Below, in pieces: positions 1 through 8,424 of a stretch of DNA of 62,675 nucleotides (position 1 is the stretch's first letter; each line of letters starts with the position of its first letter). Location of the stretch: contig NZ_DAOUQB010000015.1 of NCBI RefSeq assembly GCF_030625865.1, positions 1-62,675 of the forward strand. The letters are read 5' to 3'. The notes beneath the pieces are model-generated. The model was not told the origin of the DNA. It was given only the letters and a program-made list of their open reading frames with translations, and did no database searches. The translations under genes were made by a program, and so were the position numbers. This stretch comes from Anaerotignum sp. Lineage in GTDB: Bacteria > Bacillota > Clostridia > Lachnospirales > Anaerotignaceae.

Positions 1-6
1 AAAACA

Positions 7-891
7 TTATTTCTGGGTAATTTGAATAATAAAATCTTTAAATTTTTCAACAGCAGGGGGTAAATATCGATTTACCATATAAGCAAGATAAACCATACGC
101 TTGGAATAAGCCGTATCCAAATCCAATTTTACTACATTATAGTTTTGAATTGTAGGATTATCGGTAATGATAGCAATTCCTTGATTTGCCGCAACCAACC
201 CCGCCATAGAATTTACATCCTCAAACTGACAAAGAATATTAGGCATAATTTGTGCTTTCGTAAACAGATCATCAATGATTCGACGCATACCACTTTCCTT
301 TGTATAACAAATCAAAGGATAGGGGCAGATATCCTGAATTGAAACTTTCTTTTTTTCAGCCAGGGTATGATTTTCAGGTACGATTACGACCAAGCCTTGC
401 TCGTAAACAGGAATAAATTCTACGTCACATTCATTTTCTACCATTGAGCAAAAGATCAAATCATATTTTTCTCTTTTTAAATTATAAAGTAAAGTTTTCG
501 TATTTCCTTCATAACATGAAAAAGAGATATTTTTATTCTGAGGATTATCTAAAAACCCTGCAATGATTTCCGGCACGAAATTCGTACCCACCGATGTCAT
601 ATATGCCAATCCTACGTGACCGCCCCCCACAGCTATCAGTCTTTCAATTTGATTTTTCCCCAGCTCCAACTGTGTTAAAGCGTTTTCCACATAAAACAAA
701 TAAATTCTGCCATACTTGGTTAATACCACATTTCTTCCCTGCTTTTCAAAAAGATTTGCCCCCAATTCTTTTTCCATTGCAGCAATAGAATGGCTTAATG
801 TTGGCTGAGAAATGCTCAACTTCTCCGATGCTTTTGTATAATGCTCCAACTCCGCCAAAGTCTTAAAGTAATACAATTGGTTTAAATTCAT
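7..891 (-). CDS. LysR-family transcriptional regulator
   Basis: A 294-residue LysR-type regulator. Residues 1-60 form the winged helix-turn-helix (pattern LYYFKTLAELEHYTKASEKL, then SQPTLSHSIAAMEKELG), followed by a linker helix and a periplasmic-binding-like effector domain from about residue 90 to the end. Length is normal for the family. The ATG follows a GGAGG-type site by about 7 bases. It diverges from ablBA with a 448-base AT-rich gap between them, so it could regulate that operon, its own promoter, or a gene beyond the left edge. The ligand cannot be told from sequence. Confidence 0.9.
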   Translation of the reverse strand: MNLNQLYYFKTLAELEHYTKASEKLSISQPTLSHSIAAMEKELGANLFEKQGRNVVLTKYGRIYLFYVENALTQLELGKNQIERLIAVGGGHVGLAYMTSVGTNFVPEIIAGFLDNPQNKNISFSCYEGNTKTLLYNLKREKYDLIFCSMVENECDVEFIPVYEQGLVVIVPENHTLAEKKKVSIQDICPYPLICYTKESGMRRIIDDLFTKAQIMPNILCQFEDVNSMAGLVAANQGIAIITDNPTIQNYNVVKLDLDTAYSKRMVYLAYMVNRYLPPAVEKFKDFIIQITQK

Positions 892-1269
892 TTTTTACCT
901 CCTTTTTCACATTCAACCTCTTCGCAATCATTATAACAAAAATATAGAAACAATCTATCTTTTTTTCCTTTTTCGTCATAATCAATAAATAAAAATAATA
1001 TATTATGCATTTTTTTCAAAAAAATCTATTGTTTTTTGTTAATTTTACCAGTATTTTCTAGAATTTTATAGAAGAATACCACATAGAAAAAAAGAAGCAT
1101 AGTTAATTAATTTCCGCTGTACTTAATTACTCTAAATTTTTTGCGAAATTAATTGGTTTAAATAAAATACGAAAATTACTTTTTAAGTTAAATCTGTAGA
1201 GAAAACGCATTAAAGTTCTAATAAAATATTACAGAAATTGTAAAAAATAATTAAGACGACTCATTTCAC

Positions 1270-1308
1270 TTGATTCTGACAACTTGATATGTTATAATAA
1301 GTTGTCAG
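1270..1308 (+). promoter_or_regulatory. ablBA promoter inside a perfect inverted repeat
   Basis: TTGATT at 1270-1275 and TATAAT at 1293-1298 are separated by exactly 17 bases. The arms CTGACAACTT (1276-1285) and AAGTTGTCAG (1299-1308) are perfect 10-bp inverted repeats that bracket the -10 box. A dimeric repressor bound here would occlude the promoter. The remainder of 892-1269 is AT-rich and shows no gene or other clear signal. Confidence 0.7.
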
Positions 1309-1339
1309 ATGGGATCGGATTGATATTAAGGAGGTACCA

Positions 1340-2185
1340 ATGTACGATACAATCGTTAAAATAAATAATTCTCTCATTCAGCATGGACTCAGGAATAACA
1401 GAATCTATCTTATGCATTTAGCTAAGGAAGACATGCCTGAAATATTAAGTGAATTAGATACTGCGGCTGATAAAAACAGCTATACTAAAATATTTGCCAA
1501 GGTTCCGGATTCTTTTTCCAACTCGTTTATAGAAAACGGATATATTATGGAAGCTCGTATACCGCTGTTTTTTGATGGAAAAGAAAATTGTATTTTTATG
1601 GCTAAATATCTAGATGCAAAACGAAGTTGCACAATAAATAATGAACTGAATAAAAAAGTACTGGAAAATGCACTCTCAAAGAGTTCTTCGGATTTTTCCC
1701 AAGGAAAAATCATTTTAAAGGACGATTTTACTTTTAGAAAAGCAAATGCTCAGGATGCCTTGAACATGGCAAATTTATATACTCAGGTTTTTGACTCTTA
1801 CCCATTTCCAATCTCTGATCCCGAATATATCAAAGAAACAATGAACAGTAATGTAATTTACTTTGGCATTTGGAAAGGAAGTGAACTTATCGCTCTTTCG
1901 TCCTGCGAGATTGGTCTAGAAGATAGTAATGTGGAAATGACAGACTTCGCAGTGAATCCAACTTATAGAGGTTACAATTTTTCTTATTTTTTATTGAGAG
2001 AAATGGAAAAGGAAATGAAAAAACAAGAGATAAAAACGGCATATACCATTGCTCGTTCAGTATCTTATGGTATGAATGCTACTTTCGCAAAATGCGGTTA
2101 TACTTTTTCCGGAACACTTATTAATAACACACAAATCGGCGGAAAAATTGAAGATATGAACGTATGGTATAAATCTTTGCAATAA
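1340..2185 (+). CDS. ablB: Beta-lysine N6-acetyltransferase (GNAT)
   Basis: A 281-residue protein with a C-terminal GNAT fold (about residues 130-281). The acetyl-CoA loop is seen in the stretch TDFAVNPTYRGYNFSYFLLREME, in which RGYNFSY replaces the usual Q/RxxGxG/A. The N-terminal 120 residues are specific to this family. It lies 48 bases upstream of lysine 2,3-aminomutase, which is the ablA/ablB pairing known to make the osmolyte N-epsilon-acetyl-beta-lysine. The start follows a strong AAGGAGG site. Function is assigned mainly from the partner gene plus the GNAT domain. A role in detoxifying beta-lysine rather than osmoprotection is possible. Confidence 0.85.
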   Translation: MYDTIVKINNSLIQHGLRNNRIYLMHLAKEDMPEILSELDTAADKNSYTKIFAKVPDSFSNSFIENGYIMEARIPLFFDGKENCIFMAKYLDAKRSCTINNELNKKVLENALSKSSSDFSQGKIILKDDFTFRKANAQDALNMANLYTQVFDSYPFPISDPEYIKETMNSNVIYFGIWKGSELIALSSCEIGLEDSNVEMTDFAVNPTYRGYNFSYFLLREMEKEMKKQEIKTAYTIARSVSYGMNATFAKCGYTFSGTLINNTQIGGKIEDMNVWYKSLQ

Positions 2186-2236
2186 ATTTCATTTTAATGT
2201 TAAAAATATAAATTTAAAAAATTAAGGGGGACTTTG

Positions 2237-3571
2237 ATGAATAGTGAAGCAATTGTAAAAAATGTTAGTTTAGATTTAAGAGGCAATTTATTAAATAAAA
2301 ATGAACGAATAAATCAATCATTAATAAATAATAAAAATAGTTTTTCTAATGTCAGTGCCAAAGATTGGAATGATTGGAAATGGCAAATGAGAAACAGAAT
2401 AAAAACCGTCGATGATTTAAGGAAATACATCAAGCTTACTCCGGAAGAAGCAATGGGTATTAACAAATGTCTTGGTACTTTAAGAATGGCAATTACCCCG
2501 TATTATCTTTCCTTAATAGACCAGAGTGATCCGAATGATCCCATTAGAAAACAAGCAATCCCAACTACCTCAGAGTTGGAATTATCCAGCTGCGATTGTG
2601 AAGATCCTTTACATGAGGAAGCTGATTCTCCGGTTCCCGGTCTTACACACAGATACCCGGATAGAGTTCTTCTTTTAGTTACTGATAAGTGCGCAATGTA
2701 TTGCAGACATTGTACCAGAAGAAGATTTGCAGGACAAACAGACCAATCACTTCCCATGGAGCAAATTCAAAAAGCAATAGAATATATCGAAAAAACACCT
2801 GTAATAAGGGATGTCCTTATATCAGGCGGGGATCCTCTTTTGCTGTCTGACGAAAAACTGGAACAAATCATAAAACGTCTCAGAGCCATACCACATGTTG
2901 AAATAATCAGAATCGGTAGCAGAGTTCCCGTTGTTATGCCCCAAAGAATAACACCAGAACTTGTAGAAATGTTGAAAAAATACCATCCAATTTGGTTAAA
3001 TACCCACTTTAATCATCCTAATGAGGTCACCCCGGAATCAAAAAAAGCATGTGAGATGCTTGCAAATGCCGGAATTCCCTTAGGAAATCAGACGGTACTT
3101 TTGCGAGGGGTAAACGACTGTATTCATGTAATGAAGAAATTAATGCACGAGCTTGTAAAAATAAGGGTAAGACCATACTATATTTACCAGTGCGATCTCT
3201 CCATGGGGATAAAGCATTTCAGAACAAAGGTTTCAAAAGGAATCGAAATCATAGAAGGTCTAAGAGGACATACTTCAGGTTTCGCAGTGCCAACCTTTGT
3301 TATTGATGCCCCCGGTGGCGGTGGAAAAATTCCAGTAATGCCAAATTATTTGATTTCAACAGCTGAAAACAAAGTAATCCTGCGAAATTACGAAGGTGTC
3401 ATTACAACCTATAATGAGCCGGATGATTATGTTTCCGAATGCAATTGTAAAGATTGCATAGAAAAAAAGAATAATAAACAAATTGGTCTTTTGAAATTGA
3501 TTTATGATAAGAAAATATCACTGGAACCTTCTGGTCTGATCAGAAATGTACGAAATAAAAAAAATAATTAA
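2237..3571 (+). CDS. ablA: Lysine 2,3-aminomutase (radical SAM, PLP)
   Basis: Converts L-lysine to L-beta-lysine using a 4Fe-4S cluster, SAM and PLP. The 444-residue protein (ATG at 2237, six bases after AAGGGGG) aligns to the Clostridium subterminale enzyme with a constant offset of +27. Cluster cysteines are C152, C156 and C159, the PLP lysine is K364 in GGGGK, and zinc cysteines are C295, C402, C404 and C407. Substrate aspartates D320 (YQCDLS) and D357 (VIDAPGG) match D293 and D330. Glutamate 2,3-aminomutase is reported to have Lys and Asn at these places, so lysine is the supported substrate. The N-terminus is extended by about 27 residues compared with C. subterminale. Confidence 0.93.
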   Translation: MNSEAIVKNVSLDLRGNLLNKNERINQSLINNKNSFSNVSAKDWNDWKWQMRNRIKTVDDLRKYIKLTPEEAMGINKCLGTLRMAITPYYLSLIDQSDPNDPIRKQAIPTTSELELSSCDCEDPLHEEADSPVPGLTHRYPDRVLLLVTDKCAMYCRHCTRRRFAGQTDQSLPMEQIQKAIEYIEKTPVIRDVLISGGDPLLLSDEKLEQIIKRLRAIPHVEIIRIGSRVPVVMPQRITPELVEMLKKYHPIWLNTHFNHPNEVTPESKKACEMLANAGIPLGNQTVLLRGVNDCIHVMKKLMHELVKIRVRPYYIYQCDLSMGIKHFRTKVSKGIEIIEGLRGHTSGFAVPTFVIDAPGGGGKIPVMPNYLISTAENKVILRNYEGVITTYNEPDDYVSECNCKDCIEKKNNKQIGLLKLIYDKKISLEPSGLIRNVRNKKNN

Positions 3572-3585
3572 GCTACAAAGAATCA

Positions 3586-3703
3586 TAACCACGCCTAAAT
3601 GACGTGGTTAGCACTAGCCATATAAGGGCTTATCAGTAGCCAGCGCCTAAATGACGCTGGCTTTCACTTCGTTCAAGACTCGGTGGTATGATTATCTACC
3701 ACC
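3586..3703. repeat. Hairpin array with repeated loop; possible IS200/IS605-type remnant
   Basis: Two 25-base hairpins, at 3586-3610 and 3638-3662, have different 8-bp stems (TAACCACG/CGTGGTTA and AGCCAGCG/CGCTGGCT). They carry the same 9-base loop, CCTAAATGA. A third hairpin at 3682-3703 (GGTGGTA/TACCACC) follows a GTTCAAG box. Compensated stems with a conserved loop suggest a structured end or RNA. The CCACGCCTnnA...CGTGG look recalls right ends and guide RNAs of IS200/IS605 TnpB elements, but no tnpA or tnpB is present. The rest of 3572-3802 shows nothing else. Confidence 0.4.
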
Positions 3704-3802
3704 CTTACCTATTAACTTTATTCAAATACACTAACAAAATTTCGTTTCCTCTACTACCTCATTACAGGTGACGTTACTATTAAACTTTATATTTTTAAGC
3801 TT

Positions 3803-4702
3803 CTAAATTTCTTCATTTGATGTTATGGTTTCTGCAACTTCTGTTTTTTTAACCGCAGATTTGAACATCGTTAATGACGTATATAAAATAACTACAATTA
3901 CCAACCATTTCAATGTGTTCAATGGCATAGATTTAACAATATACGCTGCCACCAACACACCAACTGCACCAAATAATGTAATAGCTAGGGATGCTTTCTT
4001 ATCATAGGCTCCTTCTTTTACAAATTTTACACCAGCTGCCGGCATAAGGAAAGCACAAGAACCCATCATTATAGGGAAAGCAACTTTAGGACTAAGACCT
4101 AACGCATATACTAGCGCCATACAAGGTGCATATAATCCGATACCCAATGTCATAAGCGCCCCTAAAATAAAGTTTGCAACAATTCCAATGATTAATTTTA
4201 TTCCTGTAAGGCCAATGGCTTCTCCGCCAACAGGGAAAATGCCTGCTTGACTAAACAACATGATAACTGCAACAACCAAAAGTGCAATTCCCATACCCAT
4301 TTGAACTTTTTTCTCATCAAGTTTCGATACAACACCTGCTCCGAGTACAGCTCCAACCGCCGCTGCACCAAGCATACTAAATAAAGTAACTGCCTCTACT
4401 TTAATAACCGTTAAGAAAACAAAAGCTTCAAGAACAACAGGAATTGTCATTGATACGTTTAAAGTTCCCGGTAAAGTTTTGTCCTTTGATAAATTAAAAA
4501 ACTTAAATAATGCTGTGGTTGGAGCAAAGCTCCCTATCCCTAAAGTGTCAAAAAAATTTGTAACAAATCCTACCCCGCCAAGAGCAAAAAAATTAGTTTT
4601 TTCAAGTTCACCAGCATTTTTCACCTTAATATAATCTCGAATAAACATTACTAAAAAATATAATGTAATAATAAAGAGCAGTCCTAGAACGATTTGTAAC
4701 AC
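3803..4702 (-). CDS. TauE/SafE-family membrane permease
   Basis: A 299-residue integral membrane protein of the TauE/SafE (DUF81) family. It has about eight to nine hydrophobic helices arranged as two related halves, with glycine-rich stretches near residues 45-60 (GGVGFVTNFFDTLGIG) and 180-200 (ILGALMTLGIGLYAP). Members export or import sulfite, sulfoacetate and other small organic anions. It starts with GTG seven bases after GGGAGGA and is the last gene of the prd operon, 55 bases after prdF. An attractive but unproven role is movement of a proline-fermentation substrate or product such as 5-aminovalerate. Confidence 0.85.
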   Translation of the reverse strand: MLQIVLGLLFIITLYFLVMFIRDYIKVKNAGELEKTNFFALGGVGFVTNFFDTLGIGSFAPTTALFKFFNLSKDKTLPGTLNVSMTIPVVLEAFVFLTVIKVEAVTLFSMLGAAAVGAVLGAGVVSKLDEKKVQMGMGIALLVVAVIMLFSQAGIFPVGGEAIGLTGIKLIIGIVANFILGALMTLGIGLYAPCMALVYALGLSPKVAFPIMMGSCAFLMPAAGVKFVKEGAYDKKASLAITLFGAVGVLVAAYIVKSMPLNTLKWLVIVVILYTSLTMFKSAVKKTEVAETITSNEEI

Positions 4703-4757
4703 GTTTTATTCCTCCCTTAAGTTTTTTATGAAAAGTATAGGAATTCCCCTCCGCTAA

Positions 4758-5765
4758 TTAATCAACAACAAAACCGTATTTCAAAGGATCATCAGGATCA
4801 ATCAAAAACTCATTAATACCTGTTATAAAGGCTTTTCCGCAAATTTCCGGAATAACCGCTTTATATTCGCCCACTTGTGTTTCTCCTATGATCCTTGCCT
4901 TAAACATAGTTCCTGTAATACTCTCGTAAACAAATTCTTCATTTATTCCAATGAGTCCTTTGCTATATAATGTTGCAATTTTTGCACTTGTTCCTGTTCC
5001 ACATGGTGATCGGTCAAACTGTCCATCGCCAAAAACAACAACATTTTGGGCAGATGCTTCTGGACTTTTCGCCGATCCATAAAATTCTACTAAATCTGCT
5101 GTATTAATGTGGCTAAGTGTTGGGTGTTGTACCTCAATGGTTTCATTTACAATATTTCGAATCAACATACCCAAGCTACAGATTTTATTGGCATTTGATG
5201 GACTTATTTCCATATTCACATCTTCAGCTTTTACAAGAATAAAGAAACTTCCTCCAAACGCAATATCAACTGGAACTTTTCCAATTTCAGGGATATCTAT
5301 TTCCACATTTTTCTTGTACACAAATGACGGAACATTTGTAATCGTCGTCTCTTGCGCTCTTCCATTTTCAACTTTTACCTTAGCTTTAATTAAACCCGCC
5401 GGTGCTTCCAGCGTAACATAAGTATAGGGTTCTTCAACCGGTACCATACCCGTTTCTACAGCAATCGTTGCCGCACCTATAGAACCATGACCACACATAT
5501 TTAAATAACCACCTGCATCCATGAAGATGATCCCTAAGTCTGCTTCTGAAGATATCGGTTGCGTAATAATCGAACCAAACATATCTTTGTGGCCTCTTGG
5601 TTCATGCATAATACTTGTGCGTAAATAATCCAAGTTTTTATCTAAATATGCCTTTTTTTCTGACATTGTATTTCCCGGTATCACTGGAACTCCTCCTGTT
5701 ACAATTCTTGTAGGTTCGCCCATAGTATGGGAATCAATTGCATGAATTGTTCTTATGGCCTTCAT
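4758..5765 (-). CDS. prdF: Proline racemase
   Basis: Interconverts L- and D-proline without a cofactor, supplying D-proline to the reductase encoded upstream. The 335-residue protein has both catalytic cysteines: C91 in MCGHGSIGAA and C255 in DRSPCGTGTSAK. These are the paired acid and base thiols of the proline racemase family, as opposed to Ser/Thr variants in hydroxyproline enzymes. Length is normal. It is the sixth gene of the prd operon. The context makes proline, rather than 4-hydroxyproline, the likely substrate. Confidence 0.95.
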   Translation of the reverse strand: MKAIRTIHAIDSHTMGEPTRIVTGGVPVIPGNTMSEKKAYLDKNLDYLRTSIMHEPRGHKDMFGSIITQPISSEADLGIIFMDAGGYLNMCGHGSIGAATIAVETGMVPVEEPYTYVTLEAPAGLIKAKVKVENGRAQETTITNVPSFVYKKNVEIDIPEIGKVPVDIAFGGSFFILVKAEDVNMEISPSNANKICSLGMLIRNIVNETIEVQHPTLSHINTADLVEFYGSAKSPEASAQNVVVFGDGQFDRSPCGTGTSAKIATLYSKGLIGINEEFVYESITGTMFKARIIGETQVGEYKAVIPEICGKAFITGINEFLIDPDDPLKYGFVVD

Positions 5766-5870
5766 AATTGCTCTTCTTCCTCTCTTTTTTAAGTTTAAAA
5801 AAGCTAATACATTTTTGCATTATGTTGTAAAACCGTATTTCCCCCAACATTCATTAATTTTTACGGTATC

Positions 5871-7115
5871 CTAAATCAAAGAATGAATTACACCATCCAA
5901 ACATTGATTTGGCGTAATGACAAAAGGAGTGTTTCGCATATCAATAAGATTTCTGGCACCAATATATCCGCCCGGTTGATTGGGAAACACTGCGGTATCA
6001 TACATATTGCCAAGACCGGAAACAATCTTCACCAAAACCACTCTACTACAGTTTGGTCTAATCACATCATAGAATTCATCCGTTGCATATGGCATATCTT
6101 CTATATTATGCATCTGTTTTCGTATCTCATTTAATACATGATCTGCCAAACGATGTGCAGCTTGAATTCCCGTTGCAGTACGCCCCTCTCCATTCTCAAA
6201 CAAAAAATCCATGTGGAGAATACTATCATCTTCAGCTGGCGTGCCTGACTGATTAAACCTGATACAATGATCCATGTATCCTTCCGAAGATCCAATATTT
6301 GAGGGCTGGAAGCCGCTCACATCCTCAACTCCGGTAAGCATAACCGTAGCGCCCGCTAAAAGACGAGTCTCTCCAGCCCCTAAATTGCCACTTTGCTTAT
6401 AGGCTATGGGCATAAAATCCAAATTCGAATTAATAAACTGATGATGTTCATTGGGCTTGATCAATCGGACATGCATTTCTTTTACACTGGGTTCCAAGCC
6501 CACAAATCCTTCTTCAATACCTCCCCTTATTGTCAAAATTCCATGTGAGATATCCGTCTTTTCCCCAAATCTAATCTCTTCGATGGCATAATTCTTCCTA
6601 ATCAACCGCATTACCCTTTTTTCTTCGGCTGCCAAATCCTTTCGAAAATTTCCCATTTTCTTCATCTTGCTCTTAAGCAATGCAACTGCTTTGATTGCAT
6701 CATACGCACTTAGGTTGTTGTCTCCAACAATACATGATTCATATCCGGATGCATTCTTGTTGAAATCAACGATGGTTTCAACATAATTATTTGTACAAAC
6801 AAGCCGCCCCTGCTGTCCTATGTAACTCATGCCAATGGACGGTATCCCCTTCATTCCTAACTGTTCAATCACATTTACAAAATCAATATGGTGATTTCCC
6901 CATCCGTCAATGGCTACAATTGCTCCATCTGCTCTCATGCATCCAGCGATATCTCCAGTCCTTTGCGCTGTAAACACCTTGTCATCAAAACTTTCAGATA
7001 CACCATTTACTATGATTCCGCTAAAATCCAGTTCCTTATCCTTCAGCAACTGTTTCGTAATCGGGCAATGATAGTGATGCAGCGTCGTCATTTTTATACT
7101 CGGTCCTAATCCCAT
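5871..7115 (-). CDS. PrdA-like protein with halves in permuted order (PrdE-PrdD-type fusion)
   Basis: The start is taken at the ATG at 7113-7115, preceded by AAGAGG, giving 414 residues. A longer GTG start at 7151 has no good site. Residues about 1-153 resemble the C-terminal half of PrdA (residues about 410-553), sharing the GxGNxHIDF and GIPxxGxS motifs. Residues about 165-412 resemble PrdA 157-402, sharing TGVEDVSG, GSSEGYMD and the closing TPNQxxDGxIH. The protein stops two residues after that IH, where PrdA continues ALT-Cys and is cleaved. It therefore lacks the pyruvoyl-forming cysteine. Known prd clusters carry PrdA-like accessory genes (prdD, prdE). Here both halves appear as one chain. 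Its role is unknown, perhaps assembly or maturation of the enzyme. Confidence 0.85.
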   Translation of the reverse strand: MGLGPSIKMTTLHHYHCPITKQLLKDKELDFSGIIVNGVSESFDDKVFTAQRTGDIAGCMRADGAIVAIDGWGNHHIDFVNVIEQLGMKGIPSIGMSYIGQQGRLVCTNNYVETIVDFNKNASGYESCIVGDNNLSAYDAIKAVALLKSKMKKMGNFRKDLAAEEKRVMRLIRKNYAIEEIRFGEKTDISHGILTIRGGIEEGFVGLEPSVKEMHVRLIKPNEHHQFINSNLDFMPIAYKQSGNLGAGETRLLAGATVMLTGVEDVSGFQPSNIGSSEGYMDHCIRFNQSGTPAEDDSILHMDFLFENGEGRTATGIQAAHRLADHVLNEIRKQMHNIEDMPYATDEFYDVIRPNCSRVVLVKIVSGLGNMYDTAVFPNQPGGYIGARNLIDMRNTPFVITPNQCLDGVIHSLI

Positions 7116-7194
7116 AACATAACCTCTTGTCCTAATATATGAATAGAGCACAAATTTCCATTCGCACTCTATTCATCAACTACAGTCTTAATCG

Positions 7195-7920
7195 TTATAC
7201 ATTATGTCTGTATTCATAAGGAAGTATCTTTAAACCGTTGTAGCTGGGGCAATCTCTTATCCATTCCAAAGATTCCTTTAAAATTGCTGTCTGCATGGGG
7301 ATGTTATTGGGCTCTCCTGCATTGGAACCGATGGGAACATGGGGAGCCGTAATACGTGGTGCTCCCTGCTGACGAGCAATAGGAGGAAGTGCAGCAATCA
7401 CTACACAACTCATTCCTTCCGCTTCACAACAACGAGTAATGATAGTTGCTGAACGATGGCAAGTTCCACATCCGCCTGTGCACAATACAATATCAACACC
7501 TTGCGCTGCTAATTTTTTCGCGATTTCCGGACCGGTTTCATTACTGAATTTTTCAACATTTCCACCGCCACCCATGAAGGTGTATGTTTCTTTTGGAAGC
7601 GAACCGATGAATCCTTCTTTTAATAACTCATGAAGACGATCAATGGGGAACATTGCATTAACGTCCTTGTTGATATCCGAATTATCAAATCCACCATGGG
7701 TAACCATAAGCTCTGAAGATGGTGTATCAAATTCGATTGTACGATATGAGAAATCACCGGATGTGTTAAATGGTGTCTGACTTTTTTTGTGAATTCCACC
7801 TGCTGTAATAAAAGCCACTTTGCATTCATTGATTGGTTTTTTTAATTCTGTAAAAACCGGCTTTGGTGTCACCGGAACAAAGATTTCGGATTGCATTCCT
7901 TCTAGTGTTGTTAATTTCAT
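7195..7920 (-). CDS. prdB: D-proline reductase PrdB subunit, cysteine variant
   Basis: The PrdB subunit (241 residues) of D-proline reductase, which with the pyruvoyl subunit of PrdA reductively opens the D-proline ring to 5-aminovalerate. In the Clostridium sticklandii enzyme the active residue is selenocysteine (UGA) in the motif CTGG-U-GTCHR. Here the motif is CTGGCGTCHRS at residues 147-157, and codon 151 (7468-7470) is TGT. The reading frame has no internal UGA. All other motif residues are kept, so a sulfur-based enzyme is likely rather than a dead one. It sits between the two-repeat small protein gene and the permuted PrdA-like gene. Confidence 0.93.
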   Translation of the reverse strand: MKLTTLEGMQSEIFVPVTPKPVFTELKKPINECKVAFITAGGIHKKSQTPFNTSGDFSYRTIEFDTPSSELMVTHGGFDNSDINKDVNAMFPIDRLHELLKEGFIGSLPKETYTFMGGGGNVEKFSNETGPEIAKKLAAQGVDIVLCTGGCGTCHRSATIITRCCEAEGMSCVVIAALPPIARQQGAPRITAPHVPIGSNAGEPNNIPMQTAILKESLEWIRDCPSYNGLKILPYEYRHNV

Positions 7921-7974
7921 GAAATTCTCCTCCTGTTATAACTGTTATAATTAATTTCTGTTATAAACGACTTT

Positions 7975-8424
7975 TTAAATAAATGATGCCGGAATCTCTC
8001 TTTTTTGCATCACTTCCATGCAGCTGAGATAACACTCTACGTCCTGCCCTACTTCCAGAAAAAGGGGTGTGAAGAACCAACGTCGGGGAACAGCTACTGT
8101 TCCAAATCCGTTTGCTATCTCAACTTTTCCTGCGGTATCATTTACTTCTATCAGTTTTCCATTTATGAAACACGGTCTAATACTATGGTTTGTATTTAAA
8201 TCCGAAAAGTCATAGTCAAAAGCATCCTCAACGACTTTGATATAGCTAAAATAAAATTGTAGTTCATGACCAGTTTCTATTTTTGTATCTCCTACAATCA
8301 TACTTCTGGGAACTTCCAATACACCAAGTCGTCCATGCAGATGAATTTTAACGGATTGATCTGTTGCCTCTTTCACCAATCCTCCCATTAATACAGGATT
8401 GATTTGATAAGTCGCGGCACCCAT
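7975..8424 (-). CDS. Conserved prd-cluster small protein with two internal repeats
   Basis: A 149-residue protein with no known catalytic motif. It is built from two similar halves of about 50 residues. Residues 13-65 run G-LVKEA...VKIHLHGRLGVLEVPRSMI...GHELQFYFSYIKVV. Residues 85-140 run GKLIEV...GKVEIANGFGTVAVPRRW...GQDVECYLSCMEVM. Both look like small beta-barrels. Its start overlaps the prdA stop as TAATG, so it is translationally coupled to prdA. A gene of similar size lies between prdA and prdB in other proline reducers. I do not recognise a function; a structural or maturation role is an inference. Confidence 0.8.
   Translation of the reverse strand: MGAATYQINPVLMGGLVKEATDQSVKIHLHGRLGVLEVPRSMIVGDTKIETGHELQFYFSYIKVVEDAFDYDFSDLNTNHSIRPCFINGKLIEVNDTAGKVEIANGFGTVAVPRRWFFTPLFLEVGQDVECYLSCMEVMQKREIPASFI

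Noticed and set aside
2237-3571. Glutamate 2,3-aminomutase
   Set aside because: Both substrate-binding aspartates of lysine 2,3-aminomutase are present.
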